Source: Bradyrhizobium sp. CB82 (GTDB taxonomy: Bacteria; Pseudomonadota; Alphaproteobacteria; Rhizobiales; Xanthobacteraceae). From it: a stretch of DNA of 64,000 bases. Of the stretch, positions 61,098 to 64,000 are shown one piece after another. Made by a program: the position numbers and the translations under genes. A model generated the notes under the pieces. That model was not told the DNA's origin and made no database searches. It saw only the letters and a program-made list of their open reading frames with translations. Each line of letters opens with the position of its first letter. Position 1 is the first letter of the stretch. The stretch lies in assembly GCF_029714405.1 (NCBI RefSeq), contig NZ_CP121650.1, forward strand, positions 8,189,001-8,253,000, written 5' to 3'.

Positions 61098-62146
61098 TGG
61101 CAGCTCCCAATTTCTGCGGTGGTCTTTTGCTCGTGCTTCCGCGCCCCTCAGCATCGAACTCGCTGTGCTCGGCGACGAAGTAGATCGGCCGCGCTTTCAA
61201 TTCGGACAGGATCTTGCCGATATATTCGCCGACGATGCCGATCATGATGAACTGCATGCCTCCTATCGTCATGGGGCTGATGACCAACGACGGATAGCAG
61301 GGCACCTGCTTTCCGGTGGTCCACACTTCCCAGATCATCGAGAGCCCGAACAAGAGGGCGGCCAATGCCAAAGGCACGCCGAGCAGGCTCGCAAAGCGCA
61401 AGGGTGTCACCGAGGATGACGTCAGGTACTCGATAGACAGCCCAAGCAGCTGCATGAAGCTGAAGGCGGTGACACCATGCGCGCGGGGCGCCGGCTCGTA
61501 GTCGACCCGGATCGGGCGGAAGCCGATCCAGCTCGCTAACCCTTTGAAGAAGCGGTTGTGCTCGGGAAGCTGCCGCAGCGCTGCGACTGCGCGCGGCGAG
61601 AGCAGGCGGAAGTCGCCGGCATCTTCCGAGATCTTCCGCCGCGCGCCCCAGTTGATCAGGGCGTAGAAGCCGCGCACCGAAAGGCGCCGCAGCAGGGGTT
61701 CATTGTTACGATGGGCTTTGGCCGTATAGATCACGTCATTAACTGCCATCGATCCAGTGGCGCGCGAGCTGTGCGATCAGCGCCGGTGGATGCTGGCCGT
61801 CGCCATCCATAAACAGCACAGCGCCGGCATGATCGAGTCCGGCCATTAGCGCGGCCTCCTTGCCGAAATTGCGTGACAGCAAAACGACCTGAACGTCGAG
61901 CGAAGAGGCGGGCAGCGTGCGGGCGATCGAAAGCGTTGTATCGCTAGAGCCGTCGTCGACATAGGCAACCTCGCAATCGAGTCCGTAGCGCTGCCGCAGC
62001 ACCTTGGCCAGATTGCAAATCCGCTGATGGAGTGCAGCAAGGCCGGCCGCCTCGTTATACGCGGGCACGACAATCGACAATCCCTTCGCCGCGGCAATCG
62101 CCGCGGTCGTGGACAGGCTTGAGACGTCGCGACTCGGCATCATCAA
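61084..62146 (-). pseudogene. family-2 glycosyltransferase split by a frameshift
   Basis: The first part (62146-61739) has GLSIVVPAYNEAAGLAALHQ, EVAYVDDGSSDTTL and LFMDGDGQHPPALI and stops after WIDGS at 61739. The second part (61749-61084) starts MAVNDVIYTAKAHRNN in another frame and gives EDAGDFRLLSPRAV, two membrane helices and IVGEYIGKILSELKARPIYF. Together they make one GtrB/ArnC-type enzyme. The frames overlap by 11 bp around CGATGGCAGTTAATGAC, so translational coupling could yield two polypeptides, but a small indel is the simpler reading. Confidence 0.8.
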
Positions 62147-62154
62147 TTAGATTT

Positions 62155-62660
62155 TCAATTCAGTGGCGGTTCGGCCCAATGGTCAAGTCCGCAGGATCGC
62201 TTCAAGCCGAGCGAATGCGCGCTTTTCCCTCCGGTCGAATAGATAATCCAGCGAAGCCACCGACACCGTGTCGCGCCATTGCTCCGCGAGCATTGCTGCA
62301 TCGCATCCTTTGAAACAGGTGCAGGTCTTGCGGTAGTTTGCTGGCCCGCGCTCGGGCATAGGTCTGATCGAGGATGACGCGCAGCCTTCAGTGTATCGCC
62401 CGACGAGTCGGCTTCGCGCGAGGTTACGAGATTGGCGTGGCTGCGCAGGATTGCGCCATCGTCAAGCACCTTCAGCCCGTTGGCGGCCAAGGTCGCTTGG
62501 GTCTTGGTGATGTCGACCATCAGCTCGGCAGTGCCGCAGGCGAGCGCGTCTTGTTGCACCGGCGCTTTTCCGCGTTGCGGTATTCGACGAAGCCGCGGCT
62601 CGCGAAATAGTTGCGGGTGAGGCAGATATACTTGGTCGCGACCGCATCATCTCGTGGCAT
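62155..62660 (-). pseudogene. hisG: ATP phosphoribosyltransferase fragment
   Basis: From ATG 62660: [20 protein letters not shown], then a shift, then [20 protein letters not shown] and [20 protein letters not shown]. These are the middle and C-terminal parts of the first enzyme of histidine synthesis. The N-terminal ~90 residues are missing, and the fragment is fused to the leader repeat (62661-62800). Further shifts follow near 62400. Confidence 0.75.
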
Positions 62661-62800
62661 AGGCGCCTTCCTGCCCGCCTCGTATCCATTTCAACGGATA
62701 TCAGTCTCGACGACCTCTAACCGACATGAGCCACGCGATCTCCTCCAAGAATTGGTAGTGTCCATCACCTTACCGCCGATTTTGCTGCAAACCCACGTCG
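62655..62800. repeat. glycan-region leader repeat, inverted copy 2
   Basis: The reverse complement contains GGACACTACCAATTCTTGG, ACGAGGCGGGCAGGAAGG and ATGCCACGAGAT, matching copies at 58411 and 63296. Here it leads into the hisG fragment. Confidence 0.75.
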
Positions 62801-62874
62801 GCGCAACCAGCCCGCCAACGTGACAGAAGCGCAAAACTCCGATGTGCCGCACGGATGCGCACACGGGCAAAGCG

Positions 62875-63295
62875 CGAGGATAAGCGTTCTGCCGTCCCCT
62901 CACGCCACGTGATCTTGCGCCAAGCATCCTATGTGGCCGGCATCCAGCCGCAAACGACCGTATGGCGCCCTGGCACTGGGCCGCGGGCGCCGAAGAAGTG
63001 GTCGGGAAGCGGACGACCTCCGAAGTTGCTGCGACGTGATGGCAAGTATCAACCGATCTCAGTTAAGAAGCTTGCGATTGGTCTGCCAATGGTGTTCGCC
63101 GGAAGCGTCGAGAACCAATATTTGGTGGGTGCTTCTTCGCCCTCCGGCCATTCGAGATTACTGGCTCGCCGAAAGCCGGCCGGAGGAATGGCTGCTGATG
63201 GGATGCGACCGTTCGGCGAGGATTGAGCGTCGCTCTCGCGTCCACACTACCTCGATGCCCTTGTTGGGCAGTCTCAAGTCAAAGAGTAGCTATCA
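62875..63295 (+). mobile_element. IS701/IS4-type transposase remnant
   Basis: One frame reads TTVWRPGTGPRAPKKWSGSG and RPPKLLRRDGKYQPISVKKL, and a second gives RDYWLAESRPEEWLLM. These are typical of the central DDE transposases of the IS701 group. Both ends are missing and it is frameshifted. Confidence 0.7.
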
Positions 63296-63475
63296 AAATT
63301 CGTGACGTAGTAAGACTAGGTTTGGGTGATCCAAAGTCCGGTCTCGCTACAAGACTGGGATGGACACTACCAATTCTTGGAGGAGAACGCGTGGCTCAGG
63401 TTAGTTTATAGGGCTCGTTGAGGCGGATATCCACTGGAATGGGCCTCGTCTACGAGGCTGGCAGGAAGGGGGCCT
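63296..63475. repeat. glycan-region leader repeat, copy 3 (intact context)
   Basis: Leader upstream of the intact membrane-protein gene. It contains GGACACTACCAATTCTTGG and AGGCTGGCAGGAAGGGGGC with the ribosome site, directly before ATG 63476. Confidence 0.75.
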
Positions 63476-64000
63476 ATGCCAAGAGATAAATTCTTTGCAA
63501 ACGGAAAGACGTTGTCGGCTTTGCTCGATTGGACTATGTTGCCTCTGTCTGCCGCAACCACAGGGACCCTTTTCGCCTGGCTGCTATACTACAGCAGTTT
63601 CGGTTTCAATCTCGGCAGTGAAGGTCTCTACCTCAACTCCATTGCGAACCCATTCGCCTACGCAATCCATATCCCGCCTTCCCTTTTTAGCTTCGTTTAT
63701 CATTGGCCATATCAGTGGGCGGGTGGCGACATCTCGGTGCTTCGCGTGGCGAACGTCACGCTCACGATGGTGCTGGGCTGGATTCTCAGCTTCCTCGTGA
63801 TCCGGCGCTTCTGGACTGTGGAGTGGCCGCATGCAGCGGTGCTATCGGCAGGGATCGCCAGTCTGGCATTAGTCAACTTTCACAGCACGCTGTCGCGCAC
63901 CCCCAACTACAACACACTGACCTTTCACTCGCTCTTGATGGTGATGATCGGCTTGCTGCTGGCCGATCGGCCAGGGCGCATCCGACAGGTCTCGGGGTGG
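63476..64000 (+). CDS. polytopic membrane protein (glycosyltransferase-39/PMT-like), 3' end outside window
   Basis: An open frame of 175 codons to the right edge, starting ATG 63476 behind AGGAAGGGGG. It begins MPRDKFFANGKTLSALLDWT and shows hydrophobic segments near residues 20-42 (LPLSAATTGTLFAWLLYYSS), 62-75, 90-108 (VTLTMVLGWILSFLVI) and 115-165, with polar loops such as EGLYLNSIANPFAY. This looks like a GT-C or dolichyl-phosphate-mannose-type transferase or O-antigen-related protein. It would use the polyprenyl-linked sugars made by the neighbouring GtrB-like enzymes. Family is tentative because only the N-terminus is visible. Confidence 0.65.
   Translation, partial: MPRDKFFANGKTLSALLDWTMLPLSAATTGTLFAWLLYYSSFGFNLGSEGLYLNSIANPFAYAIHIPPSLFSFVYHWPYQWAGGDISVLRVANVTLTMVLGWILSFLVIRRFWTVEWPHAAVLSAGIASLALVNFHSTLSRTPNYNTLTFHSLLMVMIGLLLADRPGRIRQVSGW

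Overview
The window looks like part of the symbiosis island of a Bradyrhizobium of the japonicum/diazoefficiens type. The reasons are a rhizobial sigma-54 gene (rpoN), two groESL operons of which one has a NifA/sigma-54 promoter, clear tts boxes (TtsI-regulated type III secretion promoters), large type III effectors of the SKWP/XopAD and NopM (LRR-NEL) families, and dense insertion-sequence debris with long gene-poor tracts. Species identity is inferred from gene content; no search was run.

Layout. 1-1.9 kb: the N-terminal two thirds or so of a SKWP-repeat effector on the minus strand, running off the left edge. 2-6 kb: decayed phage/IS material and one arm of a 1.9-kb inverted repeat carrying a J-domain gene and a luxR fragment. 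6.4-11.4 kb: two tts-box-driven effectors, a NopD-like central/N-terminal protein without a visible protease domain and a NopM-type E3 ligase. 11.6-17.9 kb: a TlpA-like gene with a broken export signal, a TauD remnant, rpoN and a luxR pseudogene. 17.6-19.6 kb: the second arm of the inverted repeat. 19.6-24.3 kb: IS remnants and groESL with a NifA site. 24.4-28.6 kb: a small gene, an exported TlpA-like gene and a multiply frameshifted outer-membrane protein, bounded by an 85-bp direct repeat. 29-35.8 kb: a 2,268-residue SKWP/XopAD-type effector. 36-38.5 kb: an orphan tts box and remnants of phosphonate-catabolic genes (DUF1045, phnN). 38.6-40.7 kb: a second groESL, inverted relative to the first.

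41.8-52.9 kb holds the most interesting locus: a phosphonate biosynthetic cluster (PEP mutase, two PLP aminotransferases, a nucleotidyltransferase, a CDP-alcohol phosphotransferase, a GNAT acetyltransferase, a methyltransferase and a FMN monooxygenase). No phosphonopyruvate decarboxylase is visible, so I infer a route through transamination to phosphonoalanine, then N-modification and nucleotidyl activation. Decayed partial copies of its own genes and a repeated leader surround the cluster.

54.5-64 kb is a glycan/sugar region: methyltransferases, a DegT aminotransferase and nucleotide-sugar dehydratase pair, two polyprenyl-phosphate-type glycosyltransferases (one frameshifted), a hisG fragment, a transposase remnant and a large membrane protein cut by the right edge. 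Three copies of one leader sequence lie in this part. Coordinates of decayed genes are approximate.
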